From Ichthyophis bannanicus (taxonomy: Eukaryota > Chordata > Amphibia > Gymnophiona > Ichthyophiidae), in assembly GCA_033557465.1 (NCBI GenBank), contig JAWIIG010000039.1:1426001-1490000 (forward strand): a DNA stretch of 64,000 bases. Reading direction: 5' to 3'. The notes beneath the pieces were generated by a model, which saw nothing but the letters and a program-made list of their open reading frames with translations, searched no databases and was not told the DNA's origin. Made by a program: the position numbers and the translations under genes. How positions within the stretch are numbered: the stretch's first letter is position 1; each line of letters opens with the position of its first letter. This document shows, piece after piece, positions 33,079 through 43,885 of this stretch.

Positions 33079-33923
33079 TCACCGTTTAGCTCGTTCTTTG
33101 GTTTCTTTATTCCGCCCCTTCTTCAGTTCTTGCTGATCTTCCCCACTTGGGCGCTGTTCCGTCCCTTTTCCTGTTTTGTCCATATCATTTTCACTGTTAC
33201 TTTTCTCAGTCCTCATCCCCGCTTCTTCCACAATTTGTACTCTCCAAGTCTTTCCTTTTACTGTAAAGGACAACCCAAAGGGGTACAACCACCTGTACTT
33301 AATATCACCATTTCTAAATGTCTGTGTAACAGGTTGCATGGCTCTCCTTCTCTGCAATGTTCCAGTGGACAAGTCCTCGTATATAGTTACTGGGTATCTT
33401 TGCCAATTCAAGGCCCCCATGCTCCTTATTTTTGCTACGACTCTTTCCTTTGTTTTGTATCCAGTAAAACAGATAATGATATCTCTGGGTCTATTGACTC
33501 TTGCCGACCCCAATGCTCTGTGTGCTCTATCCAATGCAATCCCCTCAGGGCCCACATCTTCCCCACTCTTTCTAAGTATATCCGCACATATTGAAGCCAC
33601 CACTTTCGCGCTGTCTTGGAATTCCTTCTCCTCCGGTACTCCTCTAATCCGCAAGTTATTCCTGCGAGACCTATTTTCCAAGTCCTCCAATTTATATTGC
33701 ATTTATTTTGCCATTGTTGTATTCCTTGGATTCCTTGTTGTTGCTCCTCTTGTTTGCTGCTCTAAACTTTGCAATCTATTCTTGTGATTTCCCGCTGTGT
33801 GTGTCAATTCCATTATGTCTTCTTTAAAATTTCCTATAAGTTCACTGAGCTCTGTCTTGACCGCTTGCACCTCTTTCTTTATTTCAGTGAACCACTCCTT
33901 TAGCTCTGCTCTAGAAATATCTT
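33079..33923 (-). pseudogene. L1-B ORF1p, coiled coil, RRM and C-terminal domain
   Basis: Minus-strand reading from 33923: AELKEWFTEIKKEVQ and a long heptad helix, an in-frame TAA just before 33702, then LEDLENRSRRNNLRIRGVPE, the Transposase_22/L1 ORF1p hallmark. The RRM (DRAHRALG, PRDIIICFTGYKTK), the C-terminal domain (YEDLSTGTLQRRRAM, FGLSFTVKG) and a Lys-rich tail follow. The N terminus lies across CR1-B at 43885-43723. Confidence 0.87.
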
Positions 33924-34033
33924 TAACAGAGCAGCTTTTAAACTAGATAATAGGGGAAAGCCGACAGTCGCCCAAGAGCGGATGGTTCGGAAGAATGTAT
34001 CCTTGAAGGATACTACCAAAAGCAGAGAGGTTC

Positions 34034-34392
34034 CAATCCACCCGTTCCTCTGCTTTCTTCTTCATCGGTCCTGCCCTATCGAACTCCCTACCCTCTTCCA
34101 TCAGACTCGAGCAGGAACACACCACTTTCAGAAGCAGTCTCAAAACACACCTCTTTTCCCTTGCCTTTGAACTCCTGACTCCCTCTGTGTGACCTTACCC
34201 TCTTCTCCCTCCTCTTCCCCTTCTCTTCCCTAACGTCTCGTCGCATGAGTCCACCTGGTTTGCTTTCCTATCAATTATTGTAACTTCTTTTCCTATTCCC
34301 CAATTAATGGTTTCTATTTTGAATTATGTGAACCGCTTTGATGTCTGTTCGTTTAGCGGTATATAAAGCTAATACACATAAACAGAAACATA
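34034..34392 (+). mobile_element. L2-type 3' end in CR1-B
   Basis: An L2 ORF2 C terminus (ALSNSLPSSIRLEQEH, TFRSSLKTHLF) is followed by a 3' UTR with a GAACCGC...GCGGTATATAAA stem near 34331-34367. CR1-B is continuous across it (CAGAGAGGTTCCAAT on the left, AAAGTAGCCCAAATGCC on the right). Confidence 0.75.
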
Positions 34393-34454
34393 AAGGGTAA
34401 AGTAGCCCAAATGCCCTCAAGTGTGGAGCAGAGCTTAAATATCCCAAATTACCC

Positions 34455-35155
34455 ATGTCTACCAATAGCCAAATTAATATGAATAAAATACAGTCTCTAA
34501 AATGCTTGTATGCAAATGCTAGAAGTCTAAAAAACAAGATGGGAGAGTTAGAATATATAGCACTAAACGAGAGGTTAGATATGATTGGAATATCAGAGAC
34601 ATGGTGGAAGGAGGACAACCAGTGGGACACTGTGATACCTGGGTACAAACTACATCGTAATGATAGAGCTGATCAAATTGGTGGAGGGGTTGCGCTCTAT
34701 GTTAGAGAGGGCATTGAGTCAGAAAGGATTAAAGTTTTGCAGGAAACAAAATTTGCTGTAGAATCTCTATGGATTGAAATTCCATGTAAAAAGGGGAAGG
34801 CGATGGCAGTGGGGGTGTACTATCGACCGCCTGGCCAGAATGAACAAATGGATATTGAAATGCTCAAAGAAATCAAGGAAGCTAACAAAAGTTACAGTGC
34901 AGTAATATGGGTGATTTCAATTACCCTGGTATCGACTGGGTCAGTGTCATGGCAGGATATCCTAGGGAGATAAAGTTCCTAGATTAAATAAATGACTGCT
35001 TCTTGGAGCAGCTGGTTCAAGAACTGACCAGAGGGGAAGCAATATTAGACCTAGTCTTAGTGGAACACCAGATCTAGTGCAAGAGATAAGGGTGTTGGGG
35101 CCACTTGGCAATAGTGATCATAGCATGATTGCCTTTGATTTAATTAGTGGAGGAG
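34455..35155 (+). pseudogene. CR1-B ORF2 endonuclease part
   Basis: The frame from 34455 holds the APE-like endonuclease: YANARSLKNKMGELE, IGISETWWKEDN, VAVGVYYRPP-type MAVGVYYRPPGQNEQ. Near 34905 a small indel shifts the GDFNYPGIDW block out of frame, and a TAA lies in FLD-INDCFLEQL. SDHSMIAFDLI precedes the L1-A insertion point. The region continues at 41585. Confidence 0.87.
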
Positions 35156-35298
35156 GGGGGATCCCACGTGATACGTGAGTGAGGAAGACGTCTTCTTGCT
35201 TGCTCCAGGGCTGCCCCGAGGATTTTGAGAAATAATCTGGCTGTTTAGGCAAAGCAACGACTGTGGAGGAGAAGGGTTTGATCTATAAGTGTTGACTT

Positions 35299-36071
35299 AT
35301 GAAACGGAGCGGTAAGGAGAACGGATCCATGCCTAACCCGGCCAAAAAAGACAAGGAGAAGGTGAGCAAGATGAGCGGCCCGAGCGTGGCAATGGCGCAG
35401 CCGGCATCCCCGAGCACACTGTCTACTGACTCAGCGAAGGACGATCTGGCAAAGGAAGTTGCAAACTTGCTGGAGCCAAAAATCGATCAGGTCCTTAAGA
35501 AATTGGACAGCCTGGGAGACTCTCTTATAGAGATTGGAGCAAAAGTGGAAGAATTGGAACATTGGTTGTCGAGTGTAGAGGAGGGAGAAGGACGCCGCGA
35601 AAGGGAGTTGGCTGAGCAGAAAAAGCAGATAGAAGGCCTCCTCCTCAAAGCCGATGACCTAGAGAATAGATCCCGGCGTAACAATCTGAGACTGGTGGGG
35701 TGCCGGAGTCTACGACTGACCACATGCTTTTGCCCTTGCTGCAGGAATGGCTGCCCAAGGCGTTGTGCCTTCCGTCTCTGGTGGGAGAACTGAAAGTAGA
35801 GCGTGCGCATAGAGTGGGAAGGTGGCGGGAAGAGCAACAAAGGCCTAGAGTGGTGATCATGCAGATATTGAACTTTCAACATAAAACGCAGCTTTTACGT
35901 GTGTACAGAGAAAAGGGGGAATTGAAATTGGAAAATCAAAAACTTTTGTTATTCCAGGACTATTCGGTGATGGTAACAGAGCAGAGGAAAAAATTCTCCC
36001 CTATTTGTGCGGCGCTATTTCAAAAGCACGTTCGATTCATGCTGGCTTTCCCGGCGACGCTGAAAATTTGA
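35299..36071 (+). pseudogene. L1-A ORF1p, one frameshift
   Basis: The frame 35299-35793 has a Lys-rich start and a heptad coiled coil (IEIGAKVEELEHWLSSVEE). It continues to the ADDLENRSRRNNLRLVG hallmark, then shifts near 35700. The second frame (35700-36071) holds the RRM/C-terminal part (RPRVVIMQILNFQHK, LLLFQDYSVM, FPATLKI). ORF1p binds L1 RNA. Apart from the frameshift the domains are complete. Confidence 0.88.
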
Positions 36072-36653
36072 CACCAGGGCAAGACTTTTCTGTTTCAGAC
36101 TCCGAGCGAAGCACAGTGCTTTTTGGACAATACAGTTGCTAAAAGTGGAGAAGCTGGAGAGGGCTGAAGTCTGCAGGGACTGAGAAGCTGGAAATAAAGG
36201 AATCCTTTGTGCAAACGCCGGCAGTAAGAGATGCCATTGCTCCTTTGGACAGTGTACTGTCGTAGTGTGGATGGGGGTGGGCAGAAGGAAAGATCTGGAG
36301 GGAAGAATGTTATGCACCTGGGTGTTATGTTTAAACTGTATTTCTGTTTTGCCATAGGGGAGAGGAGGGAACCTCGGGGCAGCCCTGCTGCATGGACTTG
36401 GGGATCCACGTTCAGCGAGGAGGGCAGAGGGTTGCAAGAGTGTGTAACGGAGGGGGGGAGGGAGGGGGAGGGGGGAAGCTGCGAGGGAGGGTAGGACACT
36501 GGTATGAGCTTCAGGATGTTCTTTTGCGTGTGAATGGAAAATTTTTGTATGTTGAGAGCAGACAGAATGGATTCCTAATGGTCTGGGCTGAGGTTGGGTG
36601 GCACGGACCTATGTGGCTGCAGGTATGGTGCTGCTGTGGTATGAGTCCGAGAC
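36062..36653 (+). other. L1-A copy 2 inter-ORF spacer, G-rich
   Basis: About 590 bp between ORF1 and ORF2 have no trusted frame. At 36450-36495 the sense strand carries successive G runs broken by single A or short spacers, matching in place and strand the G-rich tract of copy 1 (3596-3712). Confidence 0.7.
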
Positions 36654-39600
36654 ATGTTGCTAATGGCACATAATTTGAGAATCACTACCTGGAATGTGGG
36701 GGGTATAGGAACTCCGGTAAAAAGAACGAAAATCTTGCAGGCTTTAAAAAAAGCAAAAGTGCAAATAGCTTTACTGCAAGAAACGCATTTGACCCCAATA
36801 GAACATAGAAAATTGTGTAAAGATTGGGTGGGGCAGGTGTTCTCTGCCTCCTATGGGGGGCGGAAGAGGGGGGTGGCGATCTTAGTGAAATGGGGAGTGA
36901 ATTTGGAAATTATATCTGAGGATCAGGATCCTCAGGGGAGATTCATCTTCCTACATGCCAAAGTAAATGGGGAGGAACTGTTTATTGGGAATATTTATGC
37001 CCCTAATGTATATGACCACCAGTTTTTCAAAATTATTCTGCAAAAGATTATGGGGGTGCCTAAGATACCGCTGATAATAGCGGGGGACTTCAATTGTCCG
37101 CATGACCCACTTCTGGATAGGTCGCAAAACCAGAGAGAGGGGAGGGGAAGGGGCTGGGACAATAAAGGAGTGGGTTTTCTGTGTAAGTGGGGGGACTTGG
37201 TGGATGTGTGGAGGGTTTTACACGAAATGAAAGACTACACCCATCTTTCGAGGGCCCATCAGACCTGGTCTCAGATAGATTACATCTTAGTTTCACGAGG
37301 GCTATTTGGTAAGGTGGCACGGGCAGAGATTTAACCGATAGTGATTTCAGATCACGCAAAAGTCACAGTAGATTTGAAGGGCTCCTCCCCCCCAGGGAAT
37401 AGATGGTCTTTTCCTAGACATCTATGGAAGAAAGAACAGTTCCGCTTGTATTTAGCCCAACATTGGGCGGAATATTTGGCTTTGAATGAATCTCCTGAGA
37501 TTAAGGTGGCCACTTTTTGGGAGGCGGGGAAGGCAGTATTACGTGGGCACATTATAGCATATGTGGCGAGAGAACGGAGAAGGATCAATGCTACCATTCT
37601 AGAATTGGCACATACCCTCCAGGAGGAAAAGAGAGCCGCTATAGCGAATCCAAGGAGGTTGGGGGGGGGGGGTATATAGACACACAGAGAGCTCTGAATG
37701 CTGCGCTACAGGAGAGGGCAATATATTCTGACCAATACTACCGACACCGGTTATTTCGACATGGAGACAGAGCGGGGAAATTGCTGGCGCGATTAGTTAA
37801 AGGAAGGGGGGGAGTTCAAGCCGTCACGTCTATTAGGGATAAGGAAGGGAAGAGACAGAGGGATACAGAGACATAAGATATGCCATACTGGGTCAGCCCA
37901 AGGTCCATCAAGCCCAGTATCCTGTTTCCAACAGTGGCCAATCTAGGTCATATGTACCTAGCAGTTTCCCCAAGGGACACAGGTTCCACAATGCTTGTAT
38001 TGGTTCAAGCATTGATATCCTGGGTCCCTTCTTAATAATGGTTTATGGACCGTTCCTCCAGGAACTTGTCCAAACCTTTTTTAAACCCAGCTACACTAAC
38101 AGCCTTTACTACATCCTCCGGTAACAAATTCCAGAGTTTGATTACACGTTGAGTGAAAAAATATTTTCTTTTATTAGTCTTAAATAATTTACCCTGTAGC
38201 TTCATTGCATGTCCCCTAAAGGCCATATTGCAGGTGTTTGGACAATATTATCGGGAATTGTACACCCCGGAGCAGGAGGATAGAACACGGGAAAGGGTAT
38301 TCCTGGAGAAGGTTACTTTACCTAGGCTTACTGATGAGGACATACTGCAGCTAAATGCGAGCATTTCTGCGGCGGAAATACGAGTGGTTGTATCCGGGAA
38401 ACCCCATAAGGCTCCTGGACCTGATGGTTATGTAACTGAGTTTTACAAAATGTTACTAGACTCGATCACTCCCACATTGATGGCTCTCTATGAGGAGGCG
38501 AGGGAAATGGGCTCGTTTCCGAGAGATATGCGCACGGCGGCAATAACAGTAATTCATAAGGTGGGACGGGACCCGGAGAATCCTGCCTCGTATCGGCCTA
38601 TTTCATTGATAAATTATGACATGAAGATCATTGCGTCGGTGCTGGCAGGTAGGTTACAAGGCATTCTCCCTCGGTTGATTGGTTCGCATCAATCGGGATT
38701 TGTTAAAGGTAGAGATGCTTTTGCCAACATTACCAAAGTGCTGCTGGGGATGGAACGATGCCTCAGACAGAGGACGCCGTTGTTGCTTGTAAGCTTGGAT
38801 GCTGAAAAGGCTTTCGATCGAGTCTCATAGCCGTATATGTTTGAGGTCCTGACCTGGTTTGGGTTCACAGGAGCAATTTTAGATTGAGTCGGGGCGCTCT
38901 ATATGGACACAATGGCATGTGTGACCAGTGGGGGGAGACTCTCCCAACCTTTTCTGTTGCAGAGGGGTACGCGGCAGGGATGCCCTCTGTCACCCTTACT
39001 TTTTGTTATGCAATTGGAACCTTTATTGTTGACTATTCTTAATGAGCAGCGAGTGAAAGGGATAGAATGGAGGGGAGGCAGTGTTAAGTTAAATGCTTTT
39101 GCAGATGATATGTTGCTGTGCCTTTGTGAACCGCAAGGCTCGTTAGAGATGGCTTTACAGACCATGGAGATATTCAGTTCCTTCTCTGGTTTACGTATTA
39201 ATCAAGAAAAATCTTTAGCCCTCGATGTGGGTGGAAGAGTTAGAGCTCAATGGGTGGGCAGTTTCCCATTGGTGTGGGCGAAGGGCCAAATCCGTTATTT
39301 GGGCGTGCTCCTTCTGGACCATCCAACGTGACTGTATGAGTTGAATGTTAGCACAATGATTGAAAAGACGGCGGCTAGACTTCTGAAATGGCGAGACCTC
39401 CCGATATCGCTAATGGGCCGCATAGCTTTGCTACAAATGGTCGAATTGCCCAGGTGGCTATATATATTACGTCATCTTCCCATATGGCTGACGTGTAAGG
39501 ATGTGGGGATCATACAGCAACATTTTACTAAGTTTCTTTGGCGGGGTAGGAGATCCAGGATAGCATTTGCGACGCTTATGAGAACTAGGGAAAAGGGGGG

Positions 39601-40823
39601 GCTTGGACTGCCTTCTTTGAGGTATTATAATTTAGCCTGTCTCCTTAGGCCACTGGTGGATTTGTTTCTGGCTACACGGGAACTTCTTCCATTGGAGTTG
39701 ATAGATGAGATGGCGGAGCCATTCCATAGAGTCTATCTCATGCATATGAATCAGGGGAGTTTACCAACAGCATTGAGAGCGTCGGTGTATATGACAGCTC
39801 TCAGACAGGCATAGAAAGTGGTATGTCAAATGCGGGGCGTAAATTGGAAATGTACGGATTGCCTACCATTGGCGGGAAATGCGGATTTTGAGCCAGGAAG
39901 GCAAGGGCTTGTTTCTAAAAGCTGGGCGTATGGGGGGTTAGAGTATATTAATCATTTGTGTATGAAGGGAACTATGGAGTTGGAGTCTTTCCATCCCTGA
40001 GGCGGAACTATAGCTTAGAGGGCAAAACGTTTTATTTTTATCTGCAGTCTCAACATTATATCCGAGGCCTTCAGAGAGGATGTGGATTGCAGTTGGGCCA
40101 AAACGGTTTGTGGCAGATTTTAGTGTCGTTAGGGGATTCTGATAACCTAGTCCGGGCTCTTAGGCAAGAGTTAAGGCCGGGGGGGGGGGGGGAGGGTATG
40201 GGAAGGCTGGAGAAGTTGATGCAACGCTGGGTTGGAGATGATATGGAGCAGGTAACGGTGGAGATGCTTATGGAAGCATTTACCAAGATTAAAAGTAGTT
40301 TGGAGTCTATAAGGCTGCAAGAGATTCATTATAAAAAGTATAAAAAAGGTTGGGTTTACAAAAGTAAACATTTTTATGGAGAGCCTATGTTTCCAATGAG
40401 CAGGCGGCCAAGATGGGAGTGGCTTTGACGGATATGTGTAGCTTATGCTCAGTGGAAAAGGGGACGTTGATGCATCGTTTCTGGTATTGTGTTCAGATAC
40501 GGAAATTCTGGGGGGAAGTGGGCGACAATTTGAGGAGCTGGAGGCCCCGAGAGGGGCAGCTTTTCTCTGTGTGGTGTCTTTTTGGCGTGTATTCAGGGAC
40601 AGAGCCGATGGAGAAAGGCTGTAGGAATTTATATGAACGCGGGTTCTTAGTAGCGAAGCAATGTGTTTTACGGCATTGGATGGATGACAAACCCCCAAGA
40701 ATTTGCGGGTGGATCCGGGGTATGAAGGAGTTGCAATATATGAAACGGATGATGGCGAGCCTATTTGGGGGGGGGGGGAAGAAGCTGGAAGAGGTAGAAG
40801 GTATATGGGAGGGGGTAGGATAA
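36654..40823 (+). pseudogene. L1-A ORF2p: endonuclease, RT and Cys-rich C terminus
   Basis: Endonuclease: RITTWNVGGIGTP, ALLQETHLTP, GDFNCPHDP. A TAA at 37332-37334 splits it before VISDHAKVTVDL. The RT resumes after a CR1-B insertion at 38218 (KAPGPDGYVTEFY, ASYRPISLINYDMK, VSLDAEKAFDRVS, RQGCPLSPLLFV, NAFADDMLLCL). The thumb and C terminus include FLWRGRRSRIAF and a zinc-knuckle-like CSLCSVEKGTLMHRFWYC. Stops also occur at 38828-38830, near 38884, at 39329-39331 and near 39812. It is dead by several lesions. Confidence 0.9.
37871..38217 (-). mobile_element. CR1-B 3' fragment inside L1-A ORF2
   Basis: The minus-strand CR1-B 3' end starts with a shortened tail (ACATAAGATATGCC) and is truncated at CATGTCCCCT. 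It contains [13 protein letters not shown] on the minus strand. It splits L1-A ORF2 between RDKEGKRQRD and ILQVFGQYY. A CR1-B therefore inserted after this L1-A, although L1-A itself lies in another CR1-B. Confidence 0.9.
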
Positions 40824-40977
40824 GGACTCTGAGAAAGGACTTTCCTTGCAGGTAGTGGATATAAGATGGACTCCAACATATACACATATACACCTATACA
40901 CACACACACAAGCTCATCAGTGCACAGGTATTCACACGCAACCACACACGCGTATAAATGTACTAGAGGAATTAGAG

Positions 40978-41045
40978 GGAAGAGAACTAGGGAAGGGGAG
41001 GAGGAGGCTGGGGGGTGGGTGGGTAGTGGGGGGAGGGAGGTATAA
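40978..41045 (+). other. G-rich tract in L1-A 3' UTR
   Basis: Runs of 3-6 G separated by 1-4 nt (GGGGGGTGGGTGGGTAG then GGGGGGAGGG) lie in the 3' UTR on the sense strand. A polypurine/G-quadruplex tract is a known feature of mammalian L1 3' UTRs. Here it is seen directly in sequence; folding is inferred. Confidence 0.7.
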
Positions 41046-41317
41046 GGGCTGGGTAGGTGGGATTTTCTTGTGAAGCTTTTAATGAGAATCTTGGTATGGT
41101 TTAACTGGTTTTTGCTGGCAACGGGAGAAGGGTGTGGATTGATTGATTAATATGACTATGTTGTAGAGGGGTTTAAGTAGAAGAGTGGTTGTAGAGTACG
41201 AGGGAGAATGTTTATACTGTTTATACTGTTCTAACTGTTCCAATGTATACAGTGATTAGAGATGTAAGCTTTGGGGTGGAGGGGGATAGGATGTGGGGGT
41301 AAACTCTTTACAATATT

Positions 41318-41450
41318 CTGTTTATTTTATTTTATTTTATTTATTTACATTCTCTTATATACTGCGCTATTCTGCATCAGTGCGGTTTACATTGAACAAA
41401 CTGAAATTACATTGAACAGGGCATTATAACTTGGAGATAACTATTTTACA
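41318..41450 (-). mobile_element. L2-type 3' tail in L1-A 3' UTR
   Basis: The reverse complement has the stem GTAAACCGCAC...GCGCAGTATATAAG and a (TTTTA)n-type tail on the plus strand (41318-41342). A CTGTTTAT-like string occurs on both sides (41309-41316 and 41460-41467), a plausible target duplication. Confidence 0.6.
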
Positions 41451-41584
41451 GGGAACATCCTGTTTATCCTGTTTATTATATGGTGTCTATACTATACCAG
41501 GTGACATGTATAGTAGTTGTGGAATTGTAGATGAGGTTCATATGGAAATAATAATAACATTCATTTTCATAGTTAGTGGAGGAG

Positions 41585-43548
41585 TGATAGTAAGGAAATC
41601 CACAGTACTACCTTTTAAATTTCGAAAGGGAGACTATGATAAAATGAGGAAAACAGTTAAGAAAAAACTAAAAGGAGCAGTTGCAAAGGTTAAAGACTTA
41701 TATCACGACAAAACCTGGAAACAGCACAAGCACTGGCAAGTCAAATGCAAGGCATTGATAAAGCAGGCAAAGGGAGAATTTGAGAAGAAGCTTGCTGCGG
41801 AAGCAAAAACGCGAAATAAAGATTTTTTCAAGTACATTCGCAGCAAAAAACCTGTGAGTCAGTTGGTCCATGAGATGATAGAGGAGTTAAAGGGGCACTA
41901 AGAGGCGACAAGTCGATAGCAGAGAGACTGAATGAATTCTTTGCTTCGGTCTTTACTGAGGAAGATGAAGGGATGTTACCCATGACTGAAGTGGTATTTA
42001 ACGGTGCGGAAGAATTGAAGGAAATATCGATACATCGGGAAGATGTATTACAACTATCAGATAAAATGAAGAGTAGCAAATCACCTGGGCCGGATGGTAT
42101 ACATCCAAGGGTGTTGAAAGAACTGAAATATGAGATTGCAGACCTGCTAATAGTAATCTGTGAACTATCATTAAAATCATCTCTAATACCTGAAGACTGG
42201 AGGATCGCCAATGTAATACCAATTTTTAAAAAGGCTTCCAGGGATGATCCGGAAAACTACAGACTGGTGAGCCTGACGTCAGTACCGGGAAAAATGGTAG
42301 AAACCATCATAAAGAATAAAATTACTCAGCATTTAGATAGTCATGGCCTAATGGGAGACAGCCAACATGGTTTTAGACAAGGAAGATCTTGTCTTACTAA
42401 TCCGTTATGTTTTTTTGAAGGTGTGAATAAACAGGTGGACAAAGGTGAGTCAGTTGATATAGTGTATCTGGACTTTCAGAAAGCCTTTGACAAGGTCCCT
42501 CATCAGAGACTTTTGGCAAAACTAAAGAGTCATGGGATAGGAGGCAGTGTACTACTGTGGATCAGGAACTGGTTAAAAGATAGCAAGCAGAGGGTAGGGC
42601 TAAATGACCAATTTTCCCAATGGAGAAAGGTGAATAGTGGTGTACCCCAGGGATCTGTGCTGGGTCCACTGCTTTTTGACATATTCATAAATGACCTGGA
42701 AAGTGGAATAATGAGTGAGGTTATCAAATTTGCAGATGACACAAAACTATTTAAAGTTGTTAAAACCCAAGAGGATTGTGGAAAATTGCAAGAGGATCTT
42801 GATAAATTGGAAGACTGGGCATCAAAATGGCAGATGAAATTTAATGTGGACAAGTGCAAAGTTATGCACCTAGGGAAGGAACAACCCAAACTATGGTTAC
42901 ACGATGCAATTTTCCACTTTATGAACCACCACCCAGGAAAACGATTTAGGCGTCATTGTGGATAATACTTTATAACCCTTGGCCCAGTGTGCAGCGGCGG
43001 CCAAGAGAGCAAATAGAATGCTAGGTATGATAAGGAAAGGAATGGAAAATAAAACAAAAGATATTATAATGCCTCTGTATCGTTCCATGGTGAGACCACA
43101 CCTTGAATATTGTGTGCAATTCTGGTCGCCGTATCTTAAAAAGGATATAGCGTTATTAGAAAAGGTTCAGAGAAGAACCACCAAAATGGTAAAGGGGATG
43201 GAAAGATACTCCTATGAAGAAAGGCTAAAAATGTTAGGGCTCTTTAACCTGGAAAAGAGACAGCTGAGGGGAGATATGATAGAAGTCTATAAATTAATGA
43301 ACGGAGTGGAACGGGTAAATATAGATTGATTGTTTACGTTATCAAAATATAGAAAGACTAGGGAACATGCAATGAAGCTACAGGGTAAACTATTTAAGAC
43401 TAATAAAAGAAAATATTTTTTCACTCAACGTGTAATCAAACTCTGGAATTTGTTACCGGAGGATGTAGTAAAGGCTGTTAGTGCAACTGGGTTCAAAAAA
43501 GGTTTGGACAAGTTCCTGGAGGAAAGGTCCATAAACCATTATGAATAA
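41585..43548 (+). pseudogene. CR1-B ORF2 linker, RT and C terminus
   Basis: After L1-A, ORF2 continues with VRKSTVLPFKFRKGDYD and FFKYIRSKKP, has stops near 41899-41960, then a long open RT (41973-42965): KSPGPDGIHPRVLKEL, SLTSVPGKMVETI, HGFRQGRSCLTN, YLDFQKAFDKVPH, SGVPQGSVLGPLLFD and the active-site FADD in IKFADDTKLF. A frameshift near 42940 moves to 42979-43329 (MLGMIRKGMENK, YRSMVRPHLEYCVQFW), a TGA at 43327-43329 follows, and the last frame ends at 43548. Confidence 0.9.
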
Positions 43549-43722
43549 GGGACCCAGGATATCAATGCTTGACACAGTACAAGCATTATGGAACCTGTGT
43601 CTCTTGGGGAAACTGCTAGGTACATATGACCCAGATTGGCCACTGTTGGAAACAGGATACTGGGCTTGATGGACCTTGGTCTGACCCAGTACGGCATATG
43701 TTATGTTCTTATGTTCTAACAG

Positions 43723-43885
43723 TATCATTTCCTTGTTCCACAGTACTTCTACTTGTAGACCCCTCGGCCGTCTCTATTTGTTCTGCATTTCTGTTTTTAT
43801 TCTCCAAAGCACTATGTTCACCAGCGCCACCCCCCCCCCCCTTTGAAAAGCATATTCCCTCAAGTCCATGGTTTTCCTTCTTGTA
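43723..43885 (-). pseudogene. L1-B ORF1p N terminus (other side of CR1-B)
   Basis: Minus-strand reading starts MATRRKTMDLREYAFQ, has a poly-Gly run from a C-homopolymer at 43831-43841, and ends SRSTVEQGNDTV at the CR1-B junction. TAACAG is present at both junctions (33924-33929 and 43717-43722), which joins this exon-like piece to KDISRAELKEW on the other side in one frame. The homopolymer may cause a frameshift. Confidence 0.78.

Larger units (their letters stand above)
35156..41572 (+). mobile_element. L1-A copy 2, full length with target duplication
   Basis: The 5' end is at 35156 (GGGGGATCCCACGTGATACG), followed by a short 5' UTR, ORF1 (35299-36071), a spacer, ORF2 (36654-40823) and a G-rich 3' UTR ending in an AATAATAATAA-type tail. 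A 12-bp duplication, TTAGTGGAGGAG, flanks it at 35144-35155 and 41573-41584; CR1-B is continuous across when one copy is removed. Length is about 6.4 kb, including a CR1-B fragment and an L2-type tail. Confidence 0.9.
33930..43716 (+). mobile_element. CR1-B copy 3, holding L2 and L1-A
   Basis: CR1-B runs on the plus strand from the end of its ORF1/ORF2 spacer (33930, 5'-truncated) to the tail TTATGTTCTTATGTTC at 43716. It is broken by an L2 end (34034-34392) and by a full L1-A (35156-41572). The 6-bp TAACAG target duplication lies in L1-B ORF1. Its RT is the best-preserved CR1-B RT in the window. Confidence 0.88.
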
